A program made the position numbers and the translations under genes. The notes below the pieces were generated by a model. That model saw only the letters and a list, made by a program, of their open reading frames with translations. It was not told where the DNA came from and made no database searches. This document shows positions 44,817-56,347 of a stretch of 64,000 nucleotides of DNA, in pieces; position 1 is the first letter of the stretch, and each line of letters begins with the position of its first letter. This DNA is from Cryptomeria japonica (lineage: Eukaryota; Streptophyta; Pinopsida; Cupressales; Cupressaceae). The stretch lies in NCBI RefSeq assembly GCF_030272615.1, contig NC_081408.1, positions 610,953,673-611,017,672 on the forward strand, in the 5' to 3' direction.

Positions 44817-46164
44817 TAATAAACCATAGCCCATTCAAAAGAGTCCGTACATAATTTTCCTGGTTCAAAAATGGGGTCAAACAAACCCTATGACATAACC
44901 ACGATCTCCAAATAAGCCTTAAATTTCTATTTTTGCTAGTCCGACTTCTTAAATACATCCATTTAACTCAGCTCCAAAGAATTTCTGGTGAAAAAGTGAT
45001 GAGGCCTTTTTGACAGCATCAGCTCCTAAAACATTTGCTGCTCCCAACACCAGGCTAGCCTTTCTAACAATTTCAAAACATGATTTTTTAAGTTTTTTAA
45101 TGAAATTTATCTTTAATTATTGTAGACTAGTTTTTTTGAAAATTATTAATCAAGTAACTGTGCTATTTTCATAGAATAATACAATAATTACATTATATGG
45201 TCAACTTCTGATCACATTTTATTGTTTAGTAAAAATATCAACATTTGAAGGAACCCTGAGGTGGAACTCGAATCTCATATCTGTAAGTGCAGTCCTAATT
45301 GCAACGGTTGCTTTCGCAGCTGCTTTCACTCTACCGGGAGGTACAGGCAACCAAGCACGGGGCCCACCAGCGCCTATATTGATTAACATCAATCTCTTCA
45401 AGCTTTTTGTGATATTTGACACGCTGGCTTTCTGTTTTTCCATTGCTTCTGCTATCCTCCTTAATTTTGCTGGTTTTCGTAGCCATGTAGAAGATTGGAT
45501 CATAACTCAGTTCAGTTTGGAAGCGTTATATATAGCAGTGTTATCATTATCAATAACATTTGGCGCAGCAATACATCTGGTTGTGGCATCAAAGTGTTTG
45601 TGGTTGGCTGTGTCTGTGTGGGTTATGGTGTGCCTTCTTCCAATATGCATAAGGGCAATGTCACTATTTGGAAAAGCATACTTGTTCATTCCACGAGGCC
45701 ACTATGTATTTATCTTACTCGAAGGTTTCGGTCTTGCCTATAATATGTTATTTCCCCTTATTTGGGTAGTTTCGGTGGTATTCTTCTATCCTATTGTTCG
45801 CCTTTCATTGAGTCGGGTTCTGAAGAAGCTCTATGGGATCAAATCTTTGGAAGAAGTACGGTACAATGGAGTCAGATCTTTGGCAGAAGCTCCAAGGAAT
45901 AATAGACAAATAAGCTCTTTGGAATTACGTTTTTGGCGTATACTCTTTAGATATGTAATAAGTCAAAATGCGTAGATAAAATGTATTTCTTGTATTGTAT
46001 AATGGAGGATTAAAAAGTAGGTATCTTCAAAAACAAATTATCTAGTAGAAGCTTCGTAAATTAAGATTTAGTTTAACTGTTTTTCAATAGTTATTTTGGG
46101 ATGAAGATGGTATTATTATATGTGTTATTTGATTTAGTAAGCCTTTTACAATATGTAACAAGTG

Positions 46165-47950
46165 TCACATAGTGGCGAGTACTTGCCTCTTGATTTGTAG
46201 TTGAAATAGTAATTATATAACTAATATAGTGTTGGACTATGATAAATTACAATTTTTTGGTAGATAACCTTCTTGCTATGTGAGGATCAAATATTTGGTT
46301 GTTCAATGCCATTTTGTTAGGGAGTAGGTATATATTAGTGATTATTTTACAAATCGTAGAAGTCCTATAGTGTTTATATGGTGCAAGCATCCAATAGTTT
46401 TACTATTAGATGCATTTTTTTTTTTATGTCTATTATAAACTAGATATCATAGTACATGCAAAGTTTGGGCCACTTTAGATGATTATTGTGTGACATGAGG
46501 GCTTCTCTTAGTGCAACATTAATGTGGCTATAATTATAAAATATTTGGTGAATATCACATTAACAACTATATTTGAATTGTGCTATGTGGAGGTTGTACA
46601 CTATAGTGTATAGATCATAAAGTCTTCATCTATACACTAATTAACATTTCAGCAAATGCAACAACAAAATGATTTATATTTGTATATATATTGTAAACGT
46701 CATATTTGAATATTAATAATTTAATTCCTACATGAATCTAACTGAAACTAATCATAAGTCTGCTACAGAGATATGATACCAAGTAATGGTAGGAGGGACA
46801 ATCAAACTAAAGCATTTGATCCTCGTCCTCTTAGACAAATTGTGAAGTAAGGGAACCTTGATTATAGGATCATTGGTTCAATGGGTGAAAAGCCTTGAAT
46901 GCGAGCACAAAATACCCTATTTTATCTGTTATTTAGGTCTACAGTAAAAATACTCTTATGAGCTTGGTCAAGATAAAAGAGGAAGTTAAAGATTATGTTA
47001 CATCTAACCCTTGGTTTCTACAATGTACCAGGTTAATCCTTAGAAAATTGAAAGTTAGATATAATGAAAAGATTGAGAACATTCATGTGATCAATATAAC
47101 ATGGGTATGAAAAATAACTACTTACTTATCATTGAAAAAATAAGACAAACTAATTATAATGTAAATGGAAAGTGGACGAGAAAAGGATAAACAAAATATG
47201 AATAGGGAAGGAAGTTAGACATTAGGACAAGATAATTGAGGGAATTTTAAAAATGTATATTGCTACTAATCTATTTTGGATTTTATTATCATAGATAGTA
47301 GACATATAAATATAAGAGGTTATAATAGTTATAACACTTGAGATATTTGAAGGGAAAAGTGTTTACAAAGATAATACTAGTATGAAGATACTAATCAAAA
47401 GTATAGATAGGTTGGGATGAAGGAGAAATTAAATGTTTTAATGAGTCAATGTTGTGGGCTGTTTAGAAAGATTGTTTAATATCATATTAAATTTGATAAA
47501 TTATTATGTTTAAATTAAATAATAAATACAAATTAAAAAATAATTATTTATTTTTATGTAATTAAATAATGAAAAGCTATAGATAAAAAAATATTAATAT
47601 TATTAAATTTGTTTTAAAATATTAATTTAAAAAAAAAAAAATTGTTAGAAAAGTCCACAATATTTATCCTTCTTCTATTTGTTTACTTTCATATTAAATT
47701 TAATAAATTATTATGTTTAAATTAAATAAAGATTAAATTAATATGAATATTTATCTTTTTTGCCAAAAAAATATTATTGAAATTTAGTTTATTTTGATTA
47801 TAAATTAAAGAACATTTTAAATATAATACATATATTTAAATATATATATATTTTTTAATCTTGCTCATAGGTTAACTTAAAAGAACTACCTATTGAAACA
47901 AATAATGAAGTTAAAATTTAACCACTTATTTTAGATTCACAAGATTGTGC
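46165..47950. other. AT-rich intergenic sequence
   Basis: No gene or element recognised. The first part (to about 46160) is the end of the flank shared with 1.9-2.1 kb. Confidence 0.4.
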
Positions 47951-48404
47951 AGTTTATAAGTTCTTTTTTAAAATGCTTGGTGATTCAGAAAAACCTGAGA
48001 TTATGGGTTGTTTTGAGAAACCCGCCTATAAGAGGCAAAATGATATTAGCCAATCGTTTGCAACAAAAATAATTTTTGTAAATTATAATGTTAACAAATG
48101 TGCATCTATACTACAAAATAAATTTAAAAAATTTAAGGTTGGGTGCAAGAAGTTGAGTCCCACTTTTGGGCAAAAAGTGGAAGTGTTTTTCCTATTTTTT
48201 AATTTTTTTGTCTATTGATGCCAAAATTTGAGGTACTTAGAGTTTGACTCTGAAAAAACTTTAGTAATAGAAAATGTAGTGTTCAGAGTCTAATTTTCAA
48301 ATATGTAATTTATTTCAATACCCACATGGTAGAAATTTCTTTTTTGTAGGCATATTTAAAAACCATTTTTTCAAAATGTCTATTCCAAGACCATACCACA
48401 CATG

Positions 48405-49639
48405 TGTACGACCACCATATTTTGACATCAATAAAAGAATTTTTACAAATCCTTCTGGGAAAAGATACCTAATACACCAAATATTGATGAGAATATTTTT
48501 TCTTATTTTTTTATTGAATATATTTTTTTTAATTGAGTGTAAAGTACATTTTCAAAACATCTGGTGTACGACCACCATAATTTGATGAAAATTTCATTTT
48601 TTTAATTTTTTCTTTTTTAATCTTCAAAAGAATTGTATGTACATTGATGTCATATAATTTATTTTCAAAAAAACCTAAAAAAAAAAAGTTATTAAAGTTC
48701 TACTAAACCTCACTATTTTACATTTAGGTACCACTTTTGATTAATAAATAATGCAAAAATAGTAAAACTAATCATAACACTATGAAATTTATATTTTTGA
48801 AATTAGGACAGTGAGAACTCTAATGGGTTTTTTTTTCATCAAAAAATACGATCAGGAAGACCTTCAAAAAATTATGGCAATGCAGAAATCTAGTATTCCA
48901 ATGCCTTAGCCATTTTTTTGGAGGTCCAAGCATAGGCTTGGTCCCACCAAGCCTAACCCAAAACCAAAACCAAGTCATAGGAGTGTTTCCCGCTCCATCT
49001 TTTATGAAACAGGCACCTGTTATTTAAAATTCAAAAAACGGGCACCCGTTTTGAAATTTATAGTACTTTAAGAAACGTGTGCCCATTTTTAGAAATGGGT
49101 ACACGTTTTTAGAAATGGGTGCCCATTTTTAGAAATGGGTGCCCATTTTTAGAAATGGATACCCATTTTTAGAAACGTGTGTCATTTCTAAAAATCATGC
49201 ACCCATTTTTTAGAAATGTGTGCCCGTTTAGGGAAATATTTTTTTAAAATAGGGGGATTCTTTAGTATGCCATGAATACACATGATATAACTAGGGTTGA
49301 CTAAGTGGAGCCCCTATGATATTGATAAAAAGATAGGAAAATTCTTAGATGGTTAAGTCACTTTTTTAGAACCATGCTCATGTACAACAAACATAATTTG
49401 ATCTAAATCAAAACATTTTTCTAAAAAAATTTGGTAAAATATATGTGACATACTCAAAGATTGTTCAGGATTTTTTTTTGTAATTTTTTTTTGTTTTTTT
49501 TAGTGGGCAGAATGGTTGTTTTGAAAATTTCTCATGTATGACAAGCATAAATTGACCTAAATTTATCTCTCAATTTTATCCCCTTTTATGTTTTCTCTTC
49601 CAATCTAGAGTGGAGTGTGTATGATAAGCATAAATTGAA
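48405..49639. repeat. Five dispersed TGTACGACCACCATAATTTG-type motifs
   Basis: At 48405 (TGTACGACCACCATATTTTG), 48565 (TGTACGACCACCATAATTTG), 49381 (TGTACAACAAACATAATTTG), 49535 (TGTATGACAAGCATAAATTG) and 49619 (TGTATGATAAGCATAAATTG). Two reverse-complement copies lie at 32116 and 32285 beside copy 1. Candidate subterminal binding sites. Confidence 0.65.
49010..49240. repeat. Diverged GGGYGCCCGTTT/AAATGGGTGCCC array
   Basis: About twelve blocks: AACGGGCACCCGTTTTG, then GAAATGGGTGCCCATTTTTA repeated five or six times with a 20-21 bp period. Related to the arrays at 5936 and 31598. Confidence 0.72.
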
Positions 49640-49660
49640 GTAAAAATATGCTTCAATTTG

Positions 49661-49749
49661 GTCTTTTGAAAGTTGTCTTCTCTTCCTATGACTTTCTCTA
49701 TCTCTTTGTCTATATGCTTCAATTTGGTCTTTTGAAAGTTTTCTTTTAT
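49661..49749. repeat. Inverted repeat arm, left
   Basis: Reverse complement of 52596-52674 with a few mismatches (CAAAAGACCAAATTGAAGCA, TATAGACAARGAGATAG, AGTCATAGGAA). The arm also contains an internal direct repeat of TGCTTCAATTTGGTCTTTTG (49651 and 49711). Confidence 0.85.
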
Positions 49750-49989
49750 GTTTTTGCTTTTGACGACTTCTTTCTCAATTCTTCAAGGAAAGAAAATCCT
49801 TCCTTAACATAGCCTCCAAGAAAAGATAAATAAAAAAGAAAATTTTCTTTATTCTTTTTTCTAGTTCTAAAAAGGAAAACACAAGACTTGACTCCCAAGT
49901 ATTCATAGAAAGTTGTCAAATCATTTTTTTTAATCAACAATAAAACTTTTGATTCCAACCTCCTAAAAGTAGGATAAATCAATATGCAC

Positions 49990-51480
49990 CAAATAATTAA
50001 TAAAATTAATTATTAATGTGAGGACTCAAAAACTTCTCTATGCTCACTGGCTTTGTTAGTGCATCCACAACAATCATGAGAGTGTCAAATTTCTCCAACT
50101 TCAACTTTCCATCTTCAACCATAACATGAAAAAGATGAAATTGAACATCAATGTGCTTTGTTCTAGCATGAAAAGTAGGATTTTTTACTAAGCAAATGAT
50201 ACTTTGATTGTCACAATAGATAATAATCCGTTCTGCATCAAAATGAATATCAGAACACAATCTCTTAATCCAAATGGCTTCCTTACAAGCATGAGTAGCT
50301 TCCATGCGCTATGATTTTGTAATGGACAAAGTGACTACAACCTACCACTTACTCATCCAGCTAATAGCACCACCACACAACATGAAAATATATCCACTAG
50401 TGGATCTTCTACTATCAATGTCACATGCCCAATCTAAATCCACATATCCATGAATATTGACTAAATACTAAGGTCCAAAAGGATAACAATGAAAACATAG
50501 GGAATACTCAAAAGTACCTTGCAAATATTTGAACACTCTCTTTACTGCATCCCAACCTCCAAGATTAGCAATGTACAAACTAAGGATTCCCACTACTTGG
50601 GTAATGTCAGGGCTTGTATAGACCATAACATACATAAGACTACCAATAGAACTTGCATATGGTACTCTAGTCATGTCCTCCATCTCGGTATAATATTTTG
50701 TAAAATTCTTCATGTAAAGCATCATCCCATATAATACTAGAAAAATTAATTGTCTGCAAGTTGTTATGTTAAATCTCTCCAACACTAAGTTTCCATACTT
50801 ACTTTGGCTTAACCAAATATTTATGTTAGATCTTTATCTCTTTTGATCTCAATCCCAAGAATATACCTTGTTGCACCTAGATCCTTCATCTCAAACTATT
50901 CTGATAATTGAGACTTCAAATTTGAAATCATACTTATACCATTCCCAATAAACAGCATATAATTTCCACATAACGAACTATGATAAGAATGTGACCATTA
51001 TCAAATTTGAAATACAAACAATGGTCAGATTTAGATGTCATAAATCTCAAAGATAACACAAGTATCAAATTTCTAGTACCACAATCTAGGAGATTGCTTC
51101 AAAGCATATAAAAACTTCCTCAACTTGCAAACCAAATTTTCTTTACCTTTTCCAATGAAATGCTCTGGTTGTTGCATATAAGTTTCTTCATCCAAATCAC
51201 CATGAAGAAATGTTGTCTTCACATTCATCTGTTTCATTTTTAAATCTTATGATGTTTCAAGTGATAACAAGAAATGAATAGATGTCATATTTGCAATAGG
51301 AGAGAAAATCTCACCATAATCAATTCCACCCACCTAGGAATAACCCTTGCCAACCAACTGTGCCTTATGCTTCTCAATATTGCCATCTAGACCATATTTT
51401 CTTTTGAACACCCGTTTACAACCAACATGTTTTTGTCCTTCAAACAAGGGCACCAAATCCCCATGTATCATTTTTCTTCA
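49990..51480 (-). pseudogene. Ty1/copia reverse transcriptase and RNase H fragment
   Basis: Decayed pol end. Reading the minus strand from 51480 across frames: KTCWL, KHKAQLVGKGYS, GGIDYGEIFSPIANM, VKTTFLHGDLDEETYMQQPE, LVCKLRKFLYALKQSPRLWY, MKDLGATRYILGIEI, VPYASSIGSLMYVMVYTSPD, then RNase H with HACKEAIWIKRLCSD, IYCDNQSIICLVKNPTFHAR, TKHIDVQFHLF and a VDALTKP end (stop at 50006). The YVDD region cannot be read. No LTRs were found. At least ten stops or frameshifts. Confidence 0.9.
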
Positions 51481-52595
51481 GTGACAACATTCAAGTCACA
51501 TTATATAACAAGAGACACATTGTGTCAAGTTACTACCTATAGGTGTTAGATATAGTAGTTATTGTTAGGTAGATTAGTTGATGATTGAAATTAGATTAGT
51601 GGAAACATAAAGCATTCATGTACATCATTAGTCATCTCGTTATTGCTCTTTGTTTCTAGCTCTCTTTTCTTTGTGATGTGTAGGAAGAAAAAATGTTTGT
51701 AGCGATAAGGAACCTAAGCATAGAATTTATGTCCATCTTATTTTTAATCGATTCGATCTACTTGAATATTTTTTTCCTACAAGTGTATTTGGATAGGATC
51801 AGAATTGTGTTTAAAGCAATTATAGAACATGGATCGTCAAAATTATTTGTACCATCCTACACCTCATCATTGATGCAAAAATAATAAATAAAATAAATTA
51901 ATATAATTAATAAAAAATTATTATTATTTGAAGTTTATGTGTGTGTGTGTGTGTGTGTTTATTTTTGTACAATAATAATGTATTGTATGTTATACAAATA
52001 ATAGATACAGAATAATAAAATTGAATAGAGTATTTTAAGAAAAATAAAAAAATTAAATATTATTAATTGTTAAATAGACAATACATAAAGTAGGTAAGTA
52101 TTTTTTAGATTATAGTGTCTAATATATATTTTTTAATTTTATAATTAATTGATTAGATATTAATGACATCACAAATGTCATTCATTGAGACAACATAATG
52201 TTAAAGTCAACATGTGCTTTTATTATGATGTATATAATATTATATATGGAATTCAAGTCATTAATTGAGCTCACAAAATTTATAGAATAAATAAACAATA
52301 ACATGATTTTTGTACTGACTATTCCCAACATGAACCAATAGCGAGAAAGAAAAATGATATTTTTTAAATTATTAAATTATAAATTAATTATAAACTATAG
52401 AAATATTGTTCAAAAATTTTAATTCTAAACAATGATTGGTTGAACTAATATCAAAATTGGATTGAATAAATATAGGGAGGAGCTAATACTGTTTATCTTG
52501 AGGATGAGGATATTAGTCAAAATTGAGCTAACATAAAAGAAAAAATGAAGCATAAAATTGAGCTAACAAGATACAGAGAGATAGATAGGAAGAGT
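51481..52595. other. AT-rich sequence with a (GT)n microsatellite
   Basis: No gene. A (GT)10-type run lies at 51939-51958. Confidence 0.5.
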
Positions 52596-52674
52596 AAACA
52601 TAAAAGAAAACTTTCAAAAGACCAAATTGAAGCATATAGACAAGGAGATAGTGAAGTCATAGGAATAGAAGACA
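52596..52674. repeat. Inverted repeat arm, right
   Basis: Partner of 49661-49749. It lies directly upstream of the copy 2 transposase frame. Confidence 0.85.
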
Positions 52675-52678
52675 AGGT

Positions 52679-54127
52679 TTGTCATTTATTGGTGAAGGTG
52701 AGGCCTCTGATCCACCCGTAAGTGTTATTTCAAGTGAAGAGGAAATTGAATATGCAAATATTGCGCATGATATTAACAATGAAAATGAGAATGTAGATAT
52801 TGATATTGAAAATTTTGAACGTGATATTCAAATTGGGAATGAAAATGTTGAAATTGATATTCAAAATGTTCAACATGATGTGGAATTTGGAAATGAAAAT
52901 GTGGGGATTGAAAGTGAAAATGTTGGAATTGACATTGAAGGTGAAAATGTTGAACCAAGTGAATGTTATGTATCACCAAATTAAATGATAAATGAAGACC
53001 CTCCCATGGAAGAAAGACAAATTCCAAACTCAAGACCTTCAAGAACCCCTAAAAGGTTACTTGAAATTGATGAGAACATTATAGACAATCTTGAAGGCAA
53101 GAGGTCAACACAAATTGTTCGATTGTGGGCTACACAACTTTTCAACCAATATTTTAGCAATAAGACATTCACCAAGCTATCCAAATTGAAGATTCATGTG
53201 AATAAGAAGATGAAGAAAAATTATATTATTGTTAAAAATCTTTTTAATGCTCTCAATTCCATTGGAAAGAATAAAAAAGAAAAAGATAAGAGAGTTGCTG
53301 AAAGAGTGATTAAAACCTCCTTAGTAAGCCATCATTTGAGAAAGGCTCGCTTTATAAGACAAACTTGTGTTTATTTCAACATAAATCATAAAAATTTGGA
53401 TAGAGGACTTGCAAGAAGAGAAAGACTCGACGGTCCTCTTCCAATGATACATGGGCTTTTAGAGGGAGGCTTCCACATGTTTCAATAAGAAACTAACCGA
53501 TAATGTAAAGGAGGAAATTCAACAATTTCAGCACTTTAACTCTAGATTATCACCTAATGTAAAGGATGTTTTAAAGTTAAGAATTGGCAATCCAAACCAC
53601 ACACCACATCCTAAACATTTCTTGGAATCAAGCCAAACAATATTATTCAATTTTTTCTGTGAAACACATCCAACTTTGAAAATCTCACAAAGGGATTTTG
53701 AATCTTTGAAGCCATTTTATTATGTACCTCTTAAGATTCGTAATACTTGTTGTTGCAAATACCATGTGAATTTTTCAATGTACCATGAAATATTATGCTA
53801 TATTCATTCTACTTTGCATACTACCAAATTGTTATAGGAGTGTGGTGCAATGCAACTTCCAAGAGCATCGATGGACTTGCTAGATCTATTTTTATATCCT
53901 AGAGATGATGGATACTTTTTCTATAGAAATGAAAGTTTAAATGAGAAGTGCTCACAATGTGGTGGCTTGTCAAAGTTCATCTTGTGTTTTCAAGAGGGCG
54001 TCAAACATGAATTTGGAAAGAATATTGTCGAGAAAAAAATATATTTGATGTTCAAATATACTTTGAAGAGTGGAGGTGAAGGTTCTAGATGCGAGATGGT
54101 TATAAAAGAATGCAGTGTTGTTGTAGT
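52679..54127 (+). pseudogene. Transposon C transposase-like gene, copy 2, N-terminal half
   Basis: Same reading order as copy 1. An acidic N-terminal part carries about six imperfect NENVxIDIxN units (52779-52960). A TAA at 52982 is followed in frame by MINEDPPMEERQ. Then IIDNLEGKRSTQIVRLWATQ (copy 1: VLDNLNGLVSWRQIRTHANR), RVIKTSLVSHHLRKARF, a frameshift near 53440, LSPNVKDVLKLRIGNP with HPKHFL, ISQRDFESLKPFYY, CCCKYHVNFSMYHEI, a stop at 53836, CSQCGGLS and KHEFGKNIVEKK, ending at MVIKECSV, which corresponds to LITEQNSV in copy 1. The next residues are lost at the insertion. Diverged from copy 1 at most positions. Confidence 0.78.
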
Positions 54128-54396
54128 GTCCTAAATTATGCCCAGTGCATTTATGACACTTACACATTGTGCCCAATGCATTTATGACAAAGTTCATGAT
54201 CAATATTTTATTACTTTGACATCATGAGTTCAAAATTCAAAGTGTCCCCAATTTCCCTTAGACCTCATTTGGGATCATCTTGGTGTGGATGGTAGCATGT
54301 CATGTAGACGTCTACACATTGCGCTAACATCTCATCAGATTATTGAACCTAGAATCATATATCCCACATCAAATATTTTCAAATGCATGCCCCTTA
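54128..54396. other. Unassigned insert, left piece
   Basis: Does not continue the transposase frame. Begins TGTCCTAAATTATGCCC, a possible LTR-like start, and holds two GCCCARTGCATTTATGACA units (54140, 54170). Together with 62240-63200 it makes about 1.2 kb of DNA that was in the transposase gene before element B landed. Confidence 0.4.
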
Positions 54397-54401
54397 ACTT
54401 G
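54397..54401. repeat. Target site duplication ACTTG, left copy of element B
   Basis: Matches 62235-62239. Confidence 0.9.
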
Positions 54402-55605
54402 TGTAAAGCGGAAAATTGATCGAACCCTAGTTGCTCTCCCCTCTTCCGACTCCAAGGAGAGAGAAGGGAGGTCACTAGGGTTGATGGTTTTCACTTAGGG
54501 AAGACTTTACATTCAAAAGAGGGGTTGAAACCCACAAGATCCAATCCCACACAATGCAAGATTGGATTCTAGATGTGTTTCAAGGGTTAAGACAGCAAGG
54601 CCACCCTCTTTTGTAAAGAATGTTTATAGAAGAATTAAGCTAGGAATGCATGAAAAGTGAGAAAGATTCACTTATAAACTGATATAGGGATATAGGATGA
54701 AGTTGCGGACCTGGAATTAGCTGTAAAATGTCGATAAGGCGCTGTCCTGTAAATTTGAGCAAAAGTTGATGGGACGATGGCGCCCGGCGTGCACACGGTC
54801 CTCCGAAAAATCCACGAAACGAAGGGGGATCTGTTCGTCTCTGCACAAGGATTCCAGATCTTCAATTTCAGCCGCGTACCTGCAACCTACACATAGAAAA
54901 GCGAAGACGATTGGGGGGTTAGGGATTAGGGGTTTGCCTTTTGGTCAAACCTCGATTTTGGAATTAACCAAGAAATGAGAAATGCTGTAAATGTAAATGT
55001 TTGTAATGTAAAACAAGTACTAATACCTTGTTGTAAGGATGTTTGTATCCTTATGTGCGAAGGTATAGATGTTGTTGTTTGTTGTATTGTTGTATGTTGT
55101 AGTATGTGATCTCCTCTTCAATGGTTGAATCCTTGTCTTGAATGCAACACTTAGCCTTGAATGGAGACTTGGAGTGATCAATTGCTTGAAGGAATGTTTG
55201 AATGCTTGAATGCTTGAATGTCATTTCCACATATGTTCATCTTCTCCATCTACCCAAATGGGAGAGGAAAATGTAGTTTATATACTTGCCAATTAGGGTT
55301 GATAGACTGATTTTCCCAACCTTAGGCCGACCAGGAAATAATATTTTCCAATTTGCAAACAAAAAGACCCGAAGTCCCAAGGAGACTGGGCCCAAAATAG
55401 GGCCAGGGACCAGGGTGCTGGGCGCTCTGGTCCCACCTCCCGAGACAGCAGGGTGCAAAGGAGGTTCAGGCCAGGGTGCAAGAAAATGCAGTTTTTGGTG
55501 TCGTGAACAAGTTTCGGGGTTTCCATTCAGGTTCCATGTTGCGTCGCCATCGTGAAGATCGAAATGCAGTCAAAATTGCAAGTGTCACAATTTTAGGATG
55601 CTACA
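54402..55605 (-). repeat. Element B 3' LTR (1204 bp)
   Basis: Begins TGTAAAGCGGAAAATTG and ends GGATGCTACA on the plus strand. Has one copy of the ACCAGGGYGCTGGGCG unit (55409-55437), against three in the other LTR. Confidence 0.93.
54771..54802. repeat. Element B GTGCACACGGTCC block, copy 1
   Basis: GGGACGATGGCGCCCGGCGT followed by GCACACGGTCC. Other copies lie at 59916-59946, 60538-60568 and 61338-61368. Confidence 0.8.
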
Positions 55606-55621
55606 TTTAGCCCCCACTTTA
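55606..55621 (-). promoter_or_regulatory. Element B polypurine tract
   Basis: Minus strand AAAGTGGGGGCTAAA abuts the LTR start TGTAGC. Confidence 0.8.
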
Positions 55622-56347
55622 GCGGGAGTATGTATTCTCATACTTCCGGTAAAGTATAAGGAAACAACATTGAAAGACTTTCACCACGTCAAGGAGGCAA
55701 GACACACCAAGCCCCCAGTGGACTAGGGATCTTACGACTTCGATTGACAAAGTAAAAGGGAAGATCACGAGGGAGAACCATGACTGTCAGTAGTAAGGTT
55801 CCCTCACTATGAGTCATGCAAGAGAAATACCAAAAATTTTCAAGGCAAAGCTAAGTTCACCAAGAAATTTTCAAGTATCTTGAAAGGATAGACAGGGTGT
55901 ATGCCCCCCTACGTTAAAGCGATCGCGCATGCCTCAACGGGGGTGATTGTTTTAACGTAGTGATACACATAAGAAATGAGAAAGGAAAGGAGCACGTTAT
56001 CACAAAGATTTAACCCCCAAGTGTGAGATAAACCCAAGGATAATAGACACAAAACACAAAGCACGAGGTGACTTCGCTTTCCTCGGGGTTAGTATGTTGT
56101 ATGATAAGTCATGTATATATCATATGTATGTATGCATAATTGTTCTTCATTCCCTAATCAAGGAAGGTCACCTAGAAGAAGGGAACACATGTGTCTTTTG
56201 AGTCAACATGAGAGAGACCAAAAGAGATCTCAATGCTTTGCATCGTCCTCAAGTAGACAACACTAAGGACAACAAATAGAAGAATGAGAATAACATATAG
56301 AAGAAGTAACAAAAGAGAGGAGGAGAGAATCTACTATGCTAATGTAT
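55622..56347 (-). other. Element B 3' spacer
   Basis: Non-coding stretch between the protease stop and the polypurine tract; no pol motif on either strand. Confidence 0.6.

Larger units (their letters stand above)
43990..45975 (+). pseudogene. Ankyrin-repeat/PGG membrane protein gene, two exons, one nonsense codon
   Basis: Exon 1 (43990-44485) starts at ATG (MDQTGYVCKGMN) and encodes ankyrin repeats: GGNTVLHIAAYHGSLPFV, EGNTALHEAALGGSEQVV, SETALFKACEGGHAKIVELL and the start of a fourth, DGQTPLHLAV. Intron 44486-45229 (GTATGT to TTGTTTAG) has phase 1; exon 2 (45230-45975) restores the frame and encodes the PGG domain (FTLPGG) and about four membrane helices. Spliced length is 413 residues, short for a family that often exceeds 500, so repeats may have been lost. 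A TAA at 44425-44427 interrupts exon 1 in an otherwise open frame. Relatives include plant ACD6-like membrane proteins linked to defence and salt responses. It may be a recent pseudogene or a null allele. Confidence 0.85.

Noticed and set aside
53970-54203. Minus-strand frame opposite transposase copy 2
   Set aside because: Shadow of the transposase frame and the insert junction.
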